This document shows positions 10,179-18,951 of a stretch of DNA of 64,000 nucleotides, one piece after another (positions within the stretch are counted from its first letter, which is position 1; each line of letters starts with the position of its first letter). Origin of the DNA: Pseudomonas sp. P5_109. Lineage in GTDB: Bacteria > Pseudomonadota > Gammaproteobacteria > Pseudomonadales > Pseudomonadaceae. A program made the translations under genes and the position numbers. The stretch lies in NCBI RefSeq assembly GCF_034009455.1, contig NZ_CP125380.1:716001-780000 (forward strand). The letters are read 5' to 3'. Below the pieces are notes generated by a model. That model did not search any database. It was not told the DNA's origin and saw only the letters and a list, made by a program, of their open reading frames with translations.

Positions 10179-10262
10179 CAGGTTGTCTGAAAACTTTCCG
10201 TTTGCCGCGGAAATTTCAGATGACCTGGTAGGGAAATTCACCTGTTCCAGGTGAATTTTCCC
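10179..10262 (+). terminator. Tandem hairpins downstream of speA
   Basis: The first hairpin (10179-10227) pairs CAGGT..TCTGAAA with TTTCAGA..ACCTG, and its inner arm pairs CTTTCCG with CGGAAA. The second (10231-10262) pairs GGGAAATTCACCTG with CAGGTGAATTTTCCC around a 3-base loop, with one bulged T. Neither has a T-tract, so they may stabilise the mRNA end or assist Rho-dependent ending rather than act as intrinsic terminators. The rest of the space to 10391 shows no gene. Confidence 0.55.
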
Positions 10263-10391
10263 GCACCTTGGCGACCCAACGCATTTGGTCTTCTTTTTGC
10301 GTAGGTTATTTCCTAATTTGTATTTCGGCACTCTACTCGGCCATGTCTCTCAGCGAGAATCCCCGGCCGCCCCTCCTGTAGAGAAACGCCG

Positions 10392-11711
10392 ATGTTCAAT
10401 CCAGTCAGCGAACCGTCTTTTCGTCTGGATGTTGCAGGTCTGCCTGACTCCTTTGAAGTTCTGGCCTTTACCGGTAGAGAAGCCATCAGCGAGCCGTTCG
10501 TGTTCGAGTTGGAACTGCTGATCGATGACCCGCTGCTTGACCTTGCCAGTTTGCTGTACCGCCCGGCCTCGTTGCACTTTGGGCCAGCAGGAAGCCATGT
10601 GCATGGACAACTGCATGAACTCGTCCAGCGTGATCATGCATCGGGGCCCCGACTCTGCCAGGTGCGCCTGGGGCCAAAACTGGCTTGCCTGGCCCAGCGC
10701 TTCAGCCAACGAATATTCAACGCCCGTTCAGTGCCGCAAATCCTCGATCAGGTACTCAAGGAGCACGGTATTACCGGCAAGGATCGACGCCTGGAGCTGA
10801 GTGGCGACCACCCACCCCGGGATTTTTGCACGCAATATCGAGAGTCAGACCTGCAATTTCTCCAGCGACTGTGCGCCCAGGAACGGCTTCACTACCACTT
10901 CGAACACCGGGCCCGCGGGCACTGTGTGGTGTTTGGCGATGATCAGCAGCATTTTCAAACCGGCGAACCGGCGGTATTGCGCAACGAGGGCGATCGGCCA
11001 GCGGTGCGGCAGCTCGAACGCCAGCGCTGCACGGCGACAGCGGCGCAGTGTGCTGAAAGCCGGACAGACCTGGCGACCTTGCGCAGCGGTCGGCTGATGC
11101 CGCTGTCCGGTCATCCGGTTGCCGATTGCAATCGACTCTGGCTGCTGACCCACGTTGAGCATTGGGGCAGCCAGGATACGGCGACGCCTTACCACAATCA
11201 GGTCCGCGCCGTGCAGTGGCCGGCACCCTTCGAGCCGCCCCGTGCGGTGGTCAAGCCACAGATGCATAGCCTGCAACGGGCGTGGGTCGTCGAGGTCGAT
11301 GAACCGGGTCCCGACCCGACAAGACCGGTACCGGTGCAGTTCGACTGGCTTTATCAGGGCGAAGGGGCGGCACCCAGTCACTGTTGGTTGCCATTGGCCG
11401 GACCGTTGCAGGCCGAGACGTTCTCGCCCTTGTGCGAAGGAACCGAGCTGGTCGTGAGTTTTGTCGAAGGCGATCCCGACCAGCCGCAGATATCCGGGGT
11501 GCTGCATGCCCCGGCACCGGTCGAGGTGACAGGCGCTGCCGGGCCCCAGCCCATCTGCACGAATGACGCTGGCCTGGAGCAATGGTTACGGTCGGCGGAG
11601 CCGTTACTGATGCTGTGCCTGCTGCTCGGCGGTGGCAGCTTCAACCATTGCGCGCAGGCGTTGTGCACCTGTCGTCTGGCGACACAGTTTGGCCAGAGCT
11701 CTGGAGCATGA
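10392..11711 (+). CDS. vgrG: Compact VgrG (type VI secretion tip protein)
   Basis: A 439-residue VgrG, short against the usual 600 or more. The N-terminal gp27-like region is recognisable (FVFELELLIDD, then ESDLQFLQRLCAQERLHYHF). A gp5-like OB-fold follows (TRPVPVQFDWLYQGEG to VVSFVEGDPDQPQISGVLHAP, about 290-385). The protein then stops after an unusual Leu/Cys-rich tail (LLMLCLLLGGG, then HCAQALCTC). The beta-helix spike and DUF2345 region are absent, and the segment before the OB-fold also looks shortened. Codon use stays normal to the end. The TGA overlaps the next ATG (ATGA), so this end is probably genuine rather than a frameshift. No other T6SS structural gene is nearby. Confidence 0.85.
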   Translation: MFNPVSEPSFRLDVAGLPDSFEVLAFTGREAISEPFVFELELLIDDPLLDLASLLYRPASLHFGPAGSHVHGQLHELVQRDHASGPRLCQVRLGPKLACLAQRFSQRIFNARSVPQILDQVLKEHGITGKDRRLELSGDHPPRDFCTQYRESDLQFLQRLCAQERLHYHFEHRARGHCVVFGDDQQHFQTGEPAVLRNEGDRPAVRQLERQRCTATAAQCAESRTDLATLRSGRLMPLSGHPVADCNRLWLLTHVEHWGSQDTATPYHNQVRAVQWPAPFEPPRAVVKPQMHSLQRAWVVEVDEPGPDPTRPVPVQFDWLYQGEGAAPSHCWLPLAGPLQAETFSPLCEGTELVVSFVEGDPDQPQISGVLHAPAPVEVTGAAGPQPICTNDAGLEQWLRSAEPLLMLCLLLGGGSFNHCAQALCTCRLATQFGQSSGA

Positions 11712-12508
11712 TCGTCACATGCACGCCCGAGGCACCCCCGCAGTGGCTGTTGCTGGATGTGCCGGGCACGCCGCAGGCGGGGGCCACACTTCGGCAGATG
11801 TTTGCGCGAGCCCGGTGGTCCGGGTTGTTCGAAGGTACGCAGTGGCATGCTCTGCATGAGCAGGGACCGGTGCTGGTCGATCTGCGCACCTGCCCGGCGC
11901 TCGCCGACTTATGCATCGTCGACGGACAACGCTGGCCCGGACTGCTGATGGTCAGCGAGGCCAGCACTGCGTCGTTACTGGCGCATTTGCGGCGCATGCT
12001 CACGGTTACGCTTGGCCTGCACCGGGCCCTTTTGAGTTACTACAACCCGATCACCGCCAGCTATTTTTTCGATGCCTGCGATGCCGTTGAACTGAGTCGC
12101 TGGCTAGGGCCTATCCACCAGTTACGCTGGTTCGGCGGCAGTTGGGCCGACCGCGCGATGGGGTGTGAGGGCTGGCAGCGCTTGTCCAACCCGGGACTGG
12201 CGGTCAGGCCGCTGGCAGTCGAGGAGAGCCTGAGCGCCGGACAACAGGAAAAACTGCAGACCTGCCTGCTTGAGCAACATGCCTGGCGCTGGAGCCAATC
12301 CACCGGTGCCGATTTTTCCCGCCTGTGGACCCATGTGCAGGAGGGACTGGCGCTGGGTTTCAGCGAACGCCCGGTACTTGATGGCTGGATATGGCTTCGC
12401 CTGCAGTATCCCGACGCGGTCCCCGTGCAGCCGCTGTCGGGGCGGACTCAACAGGAACGCCTCGATAGCCTGCGAAGCCTGTGGCAGAACGACCGACCCT
12501 GGCCGTGA
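11708..12508 (+). CDS. DUF4123 (Tap-type) T6SS adaptor protein
   Basis: A 266-residue protein with an N-terminal DUF4123-like domain (WLLLDVPGTPQAGATLRQMF, then LVDLRTCPALADLCIVDGQRWPG). Family members load cargo effectors onto VgrG. Its ATG overlaps the vgrG stop by four bases, with GGAG two bases upstream, which indicates translational coupling. An upstream in-frame ATG at 11582 lies inside vgrG and is less likely. The expected effector gene is missing: the next gene is a MATE exporter on the opposite strand, so the pair is either an orphan or acts with an effector encoded elsewhere. Confidence 0.82.
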   Translation: MIVTCTPEAPPQWLLLDVPGTPQAGATLRQMFARARWSGLFEGTQWHALHEQGPVLVDLRTCPALADLCIVDGQRWPGLLMVSEASTASLLAHLRRMLTVTLGLHRALLSYYNPITASYFFDACDAVELSRWLGPIHQLRWFGGSWADRAMGCEGWQRLSNPGLAVRPLAVEESLSAGQQEKLQTCLLEQHAWRWSQSTGADFSRLWTHVQEGLALGFSERPVLDGWIWLRLQYPDAVPVQPLSGRTQQERLDSLRSLWQNDRPWP

Positions 12509-12524
12509 GGTCGAAACAGTCCGT

Positions 12525-13874
12525 TCAGTGAGTGCTGCCAGCGAACCAGCCATCGTTACGGCGCAGGCGCCAGGCGATCATGCCGAGGGTCAGGCTGCGC
12601 AGGAGCATGAACAACAGAAAGGTCAGCCACAGGCCATGGTTGCCCCACCCCTGCAGTGCCCAGCCGAAGGGCAGCACCAGCACCACGGTCAGCAGCATGC
12701 CGTTGCGCATTTCCCTGGCCCGGGTGGCGCCGATGAACAGGCCGTCGAGCAGGTAACTCCAGACGGCAATCAGCGGCAGCACGGCGAGGTAGGGCAGGTA
12801 GATGAACGCGGTGTCGCGCACGCTTTGAATGTCGGTTTGCATCTCTATGAACAAGTGCCCGGCGAGCAGAAACAGCGCGGCAAAACCCAGACTCGCCAGC
12901 AGCGACCAGCCGCCAGCCACCACCAATGAACGGCGCAGGGCATCGCGGTCGCGGGCGCCAAGCGCATGCCCGCACAGGGCTTCGACGGCGTGGGCCAGGC
13001 CATCGAGGGCGTGGGCGGTCAGCAGTAACCCGTTGAGCAGCAGGGCATTGGCCGCGACCGTGGCGTCGCCCAGCCGTGCGCCTTGCACCGTGATCAGGAA
13101 GAACACCGATTGCAGCGCCAGGCTGCGGATGAAGATGTCGCGGTTGACCGTCAGCAATGGCCGCCAACTCTGCCACAGGGCCAATGCTGCCCAGGCGATA
13201 TGCCCGGGATAGGCGCGCAGGGCTTTGCGGGTCATCAGCAAGCCGATCAGTGCCCCCGTCCACTCGGCAATCACCGAGGCCCGGGCAGCACCCACCACGC
13301 CCCATTCCAGGCCGAGGACGAACCACAGGTTCAGGGCAATGTTGACCAGGTTGGTGCTCAGCAAAATCGCCAGCGGCGCTCGTGCATTCTGGGTCCCGAG
13401 GAACCAGCCGACCAGCGCATAACTGGCCAGCGCCGCCGGCAGGCCAAACAGGCGGGTGTGAAAAAACTCGCGGGTCAGTTGATCGAGCTCCGCCGACGGT
13501 TGCATGAAGTGCAGCGCCACCCCGCTCAAAGGCACGCCCACCGCACCTAACACCACGGCCAGGCCGAGGGCGAGCAACAGGCCTTGCAACAGAATCTGCC
13601 GCAACGCCGCACCATCCCCGCGTCCCGCCGCCTGGGCAGCGAACCCGGTGGAGCCCATGCGCAGAAAACCCATGGCCCAGGCGAGGAAGGTATACAGGCT
13701 GGCCCCGACCGCGACAGCGCCGAGTTGATGGGCGTGGGGCAGGTGACCGATGACGGTGCTGTCGACCAGCGCCACCAGCGGTACGGAAATGTTCGAGAGA
13801 ATCATCGGCGCGGCGAGCGCCCAGACCCGGCGATGGGTCGGGCGGTCGCGCCAGTCGGCGGTCAGGTTGGACAT
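12525..13874 (-). CDS. MATE family efflux transporter (DinF-like)
   Basis: A 449-residue inner-membrane protein with about twelve hydrophobic segments, the usual MATE length. It opens with WALAAPMILSNISVPLVALVDSTVIGHLPH, typical of the DinF branch, whose members export cationic compounds in exchange for Na+ or H+. The ATG at 13874 has AAGGAG five bases upstream; an in-frame start at 13910 has no such site. It converges with the DUF4123 gene across 16 bases. The substrate is not predictable. Confidence 0.9.
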   Translation of the reverse strand: MSNLTADWRDRPTHRRVWALAAPMILSNISVPLVALVDSTVIGHLPHAHQLGAVAVGASLYTFLAWAMGFLRMGSTGFAAQAAGRGDGAALRQILLQGLLLALGLAVVLGAVGVPLSGVALHFMQPSAELDQLTREFFHTRLFGLPAALASYALVGWFLGTQNARAPLAILLSTNLVNIALNLWFVLGLEWGVVGAARASVIAEWTGALIGLLMTRKALRAYPGHIAWAALALWQSWRPLLTVNRDIFIRSLALQSVFFLITVQGARLGDATVAANALLLNGLLLTAHALDGLAHAVEALCGHALGARDRDALRRSLVVAGGWSLLASLGFAALFLLAGHLFIEMQTDIQSVRDTAFIYLPYLAVLPLIAVWSYLLDGLFIGATRAREMRNGMLLTVVLVLPFGWALQGWGNHGLWLTFLLFMLLRSLTLGMIAWRLRRNDGWFAGSTH

Positions 13875-13934
13875 GCAGGCTCCTTGGGGGAGCGGGCATT
13901 GTAGCGACACATCAATAACCTGCTGCGATCAATT

Positions 13935-14052
13935 GTGGCGAGGGAGCTTGCTCCCGTTGGGTCGCGGAGCGGCCCCAGCATTTTTTCATGCAACCGCGTG
14001 GGCTGACTTTACGACTGCTTCGCAGCCGAACGGGAGCAAGCTCCCTCGCCAC
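13935..14052. repeat. REP doublet, GTGGCGAGGGAGC family
   Basis: GTGGCGAGGGAGCTTGCTCC at the left end and its inverted complement at the right end, separated by about 70 bases. Same family as the doublet at 1431-1561, with AG/CT in place of GG/CC in the stem head. Confidence 0.85.
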
Positions 14053-14068
14053 AGTGTGTGGGGTGGTG

Positions 14069-14362
14069 TCAGTGAATGATCCAGCTGAGCAACCAAAGCC
14101 CCAGCATCAACCAGATGATCCCCATGATGAACGACGCATTGAGAAATGCGCGGATCGCCGACCACAGCAGTATCAGCCCGAGGATCAAGGTCACGATGCT
14201 GACGACCGAGGTATCCATGCCCAGCGCCTGGGACAGGCCTTCGACAAAATTGCTGCTGGCGTTGCTCAACAGATTGAACAGCCCGCTGAGGCCATCAACG
14301 ATAAAGCGGATGATCGAGCCGAGTACCTGGCCGAGCCATTCGGAAAAACCTTCTACCTGCAT
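14069..14362 (-). CDS. Small conserved membrane protein, function unknown
   Basis: A 97-residue protein with an amphipathic N-terminal half (WLGQVLGSIIRFIVDGLSGLF) and two hydrophobic C-terminal segments (SVVSIVTLILGLILLWSA and FIMGIIWLMLGLWLLSWII). The ATG at 14362 has AGGA upstream; the longer frame to 14485 adds residues with no ribosome site. I do not recognise a named family. It stands alone between a REP doublet and the divergent MazG-like gene. Confidence 0.75.
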   Translation of the reverse strand: MQVEGFSEWLGQVLGSIIRFIVDGLSGLFNLLSNASSNFVEGLSQALGMDTSVVSIVTLILGLILLWSAIRAFLNASFIMGIIWLMLGLWLLSWIIH

Positions 14363-14535
14363 GGAGTGGCGTCCTGATTGAAGAGAATCGAGTCTTGGGC
14401 TGTCGATCATGCTGTCGAGTTCCCACAAGCATAGAGGGTTGCACCGTTCCCACAAAAAACCTACAGGGCACTCAACCGTTGTCACTTGCCATCCTCGGTC
14501 ATCCCCCCGAAGCTATACGCCTTCAGGAGAGCCCG

Positions 14536-14838
14536 ATGAACCTTGTTGAACTGACCGAACGCCTGCACGCCATTCGTGACCGCAATGACTGGCGGCAATT
14601 TCACAGCCCGAAAAACCTGGCCATGGCCGCGAGCGTGGAAATGTCCGAGCTGGTGGAGATTTTCCAGTGGCTGACCGAAGACCAGTCACGCCAGTTGCCA
14701 GCGGACAAACTCGCCCACGCCGGGCAGGAAGTCGGTGACATTGTGCTTTATCTGTTGCTGTTGTGCAGTGAGCTGGGCCTGGACATGGAGGCCGTGGTGC
14801 GCAGCAAGCTGGCGGACAGCGAACGGAGGTTCAGCTGA
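14536..14838 (+). CDS. MazG-like nucleotide pyrophosphohydrolase
   Basis: A 100-residue all-alpha NTP-pyrophosphatase, probably cleaning up non-canonical (d)NTPs. Metal-ligand motifs are present: EMSELVEIFQW, then EVGDIVLYLLLLCSELGLD. The size and WRQFHSPKNLAMAASVE fit the short RS21-C6/MazG-like type. AGGAGA precedes the ATG at 14536; an in-frame ATG further upstream is not needed. The TGA overlaps the cmoM ATG by one base (TGATG), so the two are coupled. Confidence 0.88.
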   Translation: MNLVELTERLHAIRDRNDWRQFHSPKNLAMAASVEMSELVEIFQWLTEDQSRQLPADKLAHAGQEVGDIVLYLLLLCSELGLDMEAVVRSKLADSERRFS

Positions 14839-15587
14839 TGAGCGACCGTCATTTCGATCAACTGGCGACCCGTTTCGCCGAAAAAATCTACGGCGGTGCC
14901 AAAGGTGCGATCCGCCTGGCGGTGTTGCAGGCCGATCTGGCCGAAACCTTGCCCGACCGGCCGCTGCGCGTGCTGGACATCGGCGCCGGCCTTGGCCACA
15001 TGTCGCTGTGGCTGGCTCAGCGCGGCCATCAGGTGACCCTCGCCGAACCTGCCGAGCCAATGCTCGAAGGCGCCCGCCAGCGCTTTGCCGAAGCCGGGCA
15101 GAGCGCCACGTTCATTCAGGCGCCCTGGCAGGAGCTGCTCGGCCAGCTCACGGAACCCTACGACCTGGTGCTGTGCCACGCAGTGCTGGAATGGCTGGCC
15201 GAACCCCACGCCATTTTGCCGGTGCTGCATCAACTGACCAAGGCGGATGGCTGGCTGTCCCTGGCGTTCTACAACCGCGACGCGCTGATTTATCGCAACT
15301 TGCTCAAGGGCCATTTCCGCAAGATGCGCAAGAACGACATGGCCGGTGAGAAGCAGAGCCTGACCCCGCAGCAGCCCCTTGATCCGCGCGAACTGGCGGC
15401 GCAACTTGAAGGTCTGTGGCAGGTCGAAACCCAGAGTGGCGTGCGGGTTTTTCACGATTACATGCCGGTGGAATTCCAGGCCCGCGCCGAGCTGGTGGAC
15501 CTGCTGGAAATGGAACTGGCCCACCGCCGTCATCCAGCCTTTGCCGGGCTTGGGCGTTACTTGCACTGGATCTGTCGGCCTGTCTGA
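14838..15587 (+). CDS. cmoM: tRNA 5-carboxymethoxyuridine methyltransferase CmoM (SmtA-like)
   Basis: A 249-residue class I SAM-dependent methyltransferase. The SAM-binding motif I is VLDIGAGLGHMSLWLAQRG, and LCHAVLEWLAEP provides motif IV. The N-terminal RHFDQLATRFAEKIYGGAKG and the segment SGVRVFHDYMP match E. coli CmoM, which methylates cmo5U34 to mcmo5U in tRNAs. It shares one base with the upstream pyrophosphatase gene and is followed 12 bases later by a lipoprotein gene, giving a probable four-gene run to 16827. Confidence 0.87.
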   Translation: MSDRHFDQLATRFAEKIYGGAKGAIRLAVLQADLAETLPDRPLRVLDIGAGLGHMSLWLAQRGHQVTLAEPAEPMLEGARQRFAEAGQSATFIQAPWQELLGQLTEPYDLVLCHAVLEWLAEPHAILPVLHQLTKADGWLSLAFYNRDALIYRNLLKGHFRKMRKNDMAGEKQSLTPQQPLDPRELAAQLEGLWQVETQSGVRVFHDYMPVEFQARAELVDLLEMELAHRRHPAFAGLGRYLHWICRPV

Positions 15588-15599
15588 TCGGAGCACAAG

Positions 15600-16208
15600 A
15601 TGAAAAGTCATTCAGGTGTACTGATGTTCTGCCTGGGGCTGGCCGCTTGTCAGGGCAGCAACCCCTATGTCGCCACCTCCAATCCTTTGCCCCCGGCGCC
15701 GCCACAGGCTGCCAATACCTTCGATCGAAGCGCCTACCCGGCGGCGCCCCGTGATTACGCCAAGTACCGCAGTTGGGCCTGGCTCAACGGCCATCTGCCA
15801 CCGGGCACCGCGTGGGCGGACTCGGCGCAGGTTGCCGAAGCGGTCAGCAATGCGCTGGATCAACGCGGCCTGCGCCCGCTGCATGACAATCGCCCGGCCG
15901 ACTTGTTTGTCAGCGCCGACCTGCGCCTGGAAACTCGCTTGCGTCAGGTTCAGGACGACTATTACGGCGGCGCTTATGGTGGCTACAACGGCTACGGCCC
16001 TGGATATGGCGGGTACGCCACCGTACCGGTCATCCGTACTTACCAGGAACAAGTCGTGGTCGTGCAGGTGGACATGTTTGACGCCAAAAGCGGTCAGCCG
16101 ATATGGAGCGCCAGCGCTGAAACCGGCAACCGGGGCAGCGAAAGCGAGCGGGCCGATGCGATACGGGAGGCTGTGGAAAAGGCAATGTCGGCGTATCCTC
16201 CTAGTTAG
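15600..16208 (+). CDS. DUF4136 lipoprotein (first of tandem pair)
   Basis: A 202-residue predicted lipoprotein with a lipobox near residues 13-17 (GLAAC). The mature part has DUF4136 features ([12 protein letters not shown], then [12 protein letters not shown]), a Gly/Tyr-rich central insert ([19 protein letters not shown]), and the C-terminal strand motif [20 protein letters not shown]. The function of the family is unknown. The next gene encodes a paralogue, so the pair looks like a local duplication. The Gly/Tyr-rich insert differs between the two. Confidence 0.85.
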   Translation: MKSHSGVLMFCLGLAACQGSNPYVATSNPLPPAPPQAANTFDRSAYPAAPRDYAKYRSWAWLNGHLPPGTAWADSAQVAEAVSNALDQRGLRPLHDNRPADLFVSADLRLETRLRQVQDDYYGGAYGGYNGYGPGYGGYATVPVIRTYQEQVVVVQVDMFDAKSGQPIWSASAETGNRGSESERADAIREAVEKAMSAYPPS

Positions 16209-16263
16209 CTTCTTGTAGATAAGAAGCATTCCACAGGATCATGCCTTCAACCGGAGAACCATC

Positions 16264-16827
16264 ATGTTCCGCCGCTTTATTTTACTGGCAGTGGCTGTGC
16301 TGCTCAGCGCCTGCACCGCCAACCAGGTCAATCATGACTTCGACGCCAGCCGCGATTTTGCTGCCTATCGCAGCTGGACCTGGAAAGAACCCGCCCTGCA
16401 GTACCGTCCCGATGATCCACGGATCAAGAGCGACCTGACCGAACAGCGCATCCGTCAGGCGGTTGCCGATCAACTGGATCAGCGCGGTCTGCGCCCGGCT
16501 GCCGCAGGCGCCAAGGGCGATTTGAATGTACAGGCCTACCTGATTGTCGAAGAGCGCCAGCAACAGGTGACCACCAATTACGGCGGCGGCTGGGGTAACC
16601 CGTGGTATGGCTACTATGGCGCCCCCATGTATAACGAAACCCGTAGCGTCAGCTACAAAGTAGCGACCATCCAGATCGACCTGCTCGATGGCAAGGACGG
16701 CAAGCTGGTGTGGCGCGGCAGTGACGAGCAGATACTCAGCCGCACGCCGAACCCGACGGATCGGCGCGATGCCATCTGGGAAACGGTCACGCGGATATTG
16801 GCCAACTACCCACCGCACTCAACCTGA
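16264..16827 (+). CDS. DUF4136 lipoprotein (second of tandem pair)
   Basis: A 187-residue paralogue of the upstream gene, with signal peptide and lipobox (LLAVAVLLSAC). DUF4136 core motifs recur ([36 protein letters not shown]). The Gly/Tyr-rich patch is shorter (YGGGWGNPWYGYYG). AACCGGAGAA lies before the ATG. Both proteins are predicted to sit in the outer membrane facing the periplasm; no enzyme motif is visible. Confidence 0.86.
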   Translation: MFRRFILLAVAVLLSACTANQVNHDFDASRDFAAYRSWTWKEPALQYRPDDPRIKSDLTEQRIRQAVADQLDQRGLRPAAAGAKGDLNVQAYLIVEERQQQVTTNYGGGWGNPWYGYYGAPMYNETRSVSYKVATIQIDLLDGKDGKLVWRGSDEQILSRTPNPTDRRDAIWETVTRILANYPPHST

Positions 16828-16873
16828 TCCGCTAAATACTAACAATCATCCCACAGGGTTTTTTATTGTCTGC

Positions 16874-16890
16874 GCTGGCAAGTTGCCAGC
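16874..16890. promoter_or_regulatory. Inverted repeat upstream of tadG
   Basis: GCTGGCAAGTTGCCAGC is an almost perfect dyad about 80 bases before the tadG ATG, in the 141-base space after the lipoprotein gene. It may be a regulator site or the head of a transcript; nothing in the sequence decides. Confidence 0.3.
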
Positions 16891-16968
16891 AACCACCGCC
16901 ACCCTTGTCTACACTGCTGGTCACCCATGGAGGTTGCGCCCGGCTGTGTGCCGGCAAAGGAGTGCGCC

Positions 16969-18951
16969 ATGTCTCCCCGCCTGCAGTTTCGCGGCCCGGC
17001 CCGGCAACGGGGGGCGATCGGCCTGATGGCTGCTTTGACCCTGACCCTGGCGTTGGCATTCATGTTGTTGGTGGTCGATACCGGCAGGCTGTACCTGGAA
17101 AAACGCAGTTTGCAGCGCGTGGCCGACATGGCCGCGCTTGAAGCTGCAACACGGGGTGGCGACTGTTCCGCCAGCTCAACCGCGAACACCTATGCCACGG
17201 CCAGTGCACAACGAAATGGTTTCGCCATTCCCTCCACCGGGCGCGCGCTGGCTGTGGCGTGCGGCGCACTGACCCTTGATGCCAACAACCTTCGGGTATT
17301 CGGTGCAGACCCAAGCAAAAGCGAGGCTATTCGGGTTATCGCCAGCCATGTCGTGCAACAGAGTATTGCCGGCGGCATCGGCGCTTTGTTCGGCGGCGCA
17401 CCGGCGGGTTCAACGATGACGCTGAGCGCCACGGCGGTCGCTGCGCTGCCGCCACCCCTGGCTTCATTGACGATCCGCAGTACAGCCCTGACCTTCGATA
17501 CCAGCAAGGCCGCCATTACCAGTCTGCTTTTCGGGGGCTTGCTGGGGGGGAACGTCACTGTCAGTGCGGCGGGTTGGAACGGTTTGGTCAATACCAACAT
17601 CAGCCTGCTCGGCTACCTCGATCGGTTGAAAATTGACCTCGGCTTGACCGCCGCCGGCTACAACCAGGTTCTGGGCAATACAGTCAATGTCAGCCAGTTG
17701 ATCCAGACCGCCATCAACGTGCTGGACCCCACCAGCACACTTGGCGCAACCGCAACGATCGTCAGCCTGCAAGCACTGAAAGTGGCAGCGGGGACGACGT
17801 CCGTCGTGCTGGGCAATATGTTGCATGTTGAAAGTGGCACCGACATCTCGGCCCTTGCCGTGAATCTGAAAGCGTTCGATCTGGTCGAAGGGTTCGTGCA
17901 ACTGGCCAACAAGAAGAACGCCCTGGTCGCGAGCTTGCCGATCAACATTGCAGGGCTGGCGCAAATCACTGCACGGGTGCAGGTGATGGAGCCGCCGCAA
18001 CTGTCTGCCATCGGCAATCCGAAAAACGCGGCATTGGCCCCCTTGGGCCCCAACCGCATCTATGTGCGCACGGCTCAGGTCAAGACATTGCTGTCGATCA
18101 ACCTGCCCGTACTGGACGCCATCACGCCTCTGGTCAATGCCGTCATCAATCTCGTTGCGCCGTTGACCAATACCCTGAATGCATTGCTGCATCTGGACCT
18201 GGTGGGTGTTGTCAACTCATTGACCTGCGCGTTGCTCGTGCCGTGTGACACGCCGGAAATCAAGCTGTTGCCACCACCGATACGGATCGACGTGGCACTG
18301 GAAGCGGCTGGAGCCTGGAGTTATGTCACGGCTTACAGTTGCGTGAGTGCAACGAATAAAAGTCTGACGACCAACACCACCACCACGCTGATCGGATTGA
18401 AGATCGGGCAGATCAGCCCTGCCGATGTGTTTGGCTCACCCACAGTTCCACCCAGCAACAACGTCAATCCTCTGAAGGTCATTGATATCGGCGTGCAGAC
18501 CTGCCAACGGCTGCTGATCCTGCCGCCAACCTGTTACAACCACCAGCCCGGCGTTGGTGGTGGCATCGATATCATGGTCAACATCCCGATTGCTCAAAAT
18601 GCCAACATGTCCCACGTCTATTCAGCGCCGGCAGCGGCCAACCTGCCGGAGATCAATCAGCCACCGTTTTACTACGCCTTCACCACGACCAATATCGTCA
18701 ACAGCCTGAGCACCACCGTCAGCAACCTTGGCGTCAATATGTATGGGCCGTCGGGCAGTATCGTGGGTGGCTTGGGGGGCATTTTGAGTGATGTCAGTGC
18801 CGCGCTGGTCAATGCGATCAACACCGTACTCAGCCCGTTGCTGGACACATTGATCAACACGCTGCTGGCGAGCCTGGGGATCGACCTGAACAAAGTCGAG
18901 GTGGGTGCCAACCTCAGTTGTCACTCGGGACGCCCATCCCTGGTGATCTAG
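16969..18951 (+). CDS. tadG: TadG-like Flp pilus assembly protein
   Basis: A 660-residue protein with a TadE/TadG-type N-terminus: a basic stretch, RGAIGLMAALTLTLALAF, one membrane helix (about 19-40) and LEKRSLQRVADMAALEAA, a hallmark of pilus-assembly TadG. The large remainder is periplasmic, rich in Asn, Thr and Val, and has no named domain I can see. The start at 16969 has AAAGGAG six bases upstream. Its length fits TadG of P. aeruginosa (PA4297, from memory). Its stop overlaps that of pprA in a shared CTAG. Confidence 0.83.
   Translation: MSPRLQFRGPARQRGAIGLMAALTLTLALAFMLLVVDTGRLYLEKRSLQRVADMAALEAATRGGDCSASSTANTYATASAQRNGFAIPSTGRALAVACGALTLDANNLRVFGADPSKSEAIRVIASHVVQQSIAGGIGALFGGAPAGSTMTLSATAVAALPPPLASLTIRSTALTFDTSKAAITSLLFGGLLGGNVTVSAAGWNGLVNTNISLLGYLDRLKIDLGLTAAGYNQVLGNTVNVSQLIQTAINVLDPTSTLGATATIVSLQALKVAAGTTSVVLGNMLHVESGTDISALAVNLKAFDLVEGFVQLANKKNALVASLPINIAGLAQITARVQVMEPPQLSAIGNPKNAALAPLGPNRIYVRTAQVKTLLSINLPVLDAITPLVNAVINLVAPLTNTLNALLHLDLVGVVNSLTCALLVPCDTPEIKLLPPPIRIDVALEAAGAWSYVTAYSCVSATNKSLTTNTTTTLIGLKIGQISPADVFGSPTVPPSNNVNPLKVIDIGVQTCQRLLILPPTCYNHQPGVGGGIDIMVNIPIAQNANMSHVYSAPAAANLPEINQPPFYYAFTTTNIVNSLSTTVSNLGVNMYGPSGSIVGGLGGILSDVSAALVNAINTVLSPLLDTLINTLLASLGIDLNKVEVGANLSCHSGRPSLVI

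Noticed and set aside
8232..10331. 699-codon frame antisense to speA
   Set aside because: A shadow of a high-GC gene; speA on the other strand has clear catalytic motifs.
11582..11711. Frameshift at the end of vgrG, with the adaptor frame as its continuation
   Set aside because: Codon third positions stay GC-rich in the vgrG frame to its stop, and the ATGA overlap looks designed. A frameshift is still possible and is listed as the refutation of that finding.
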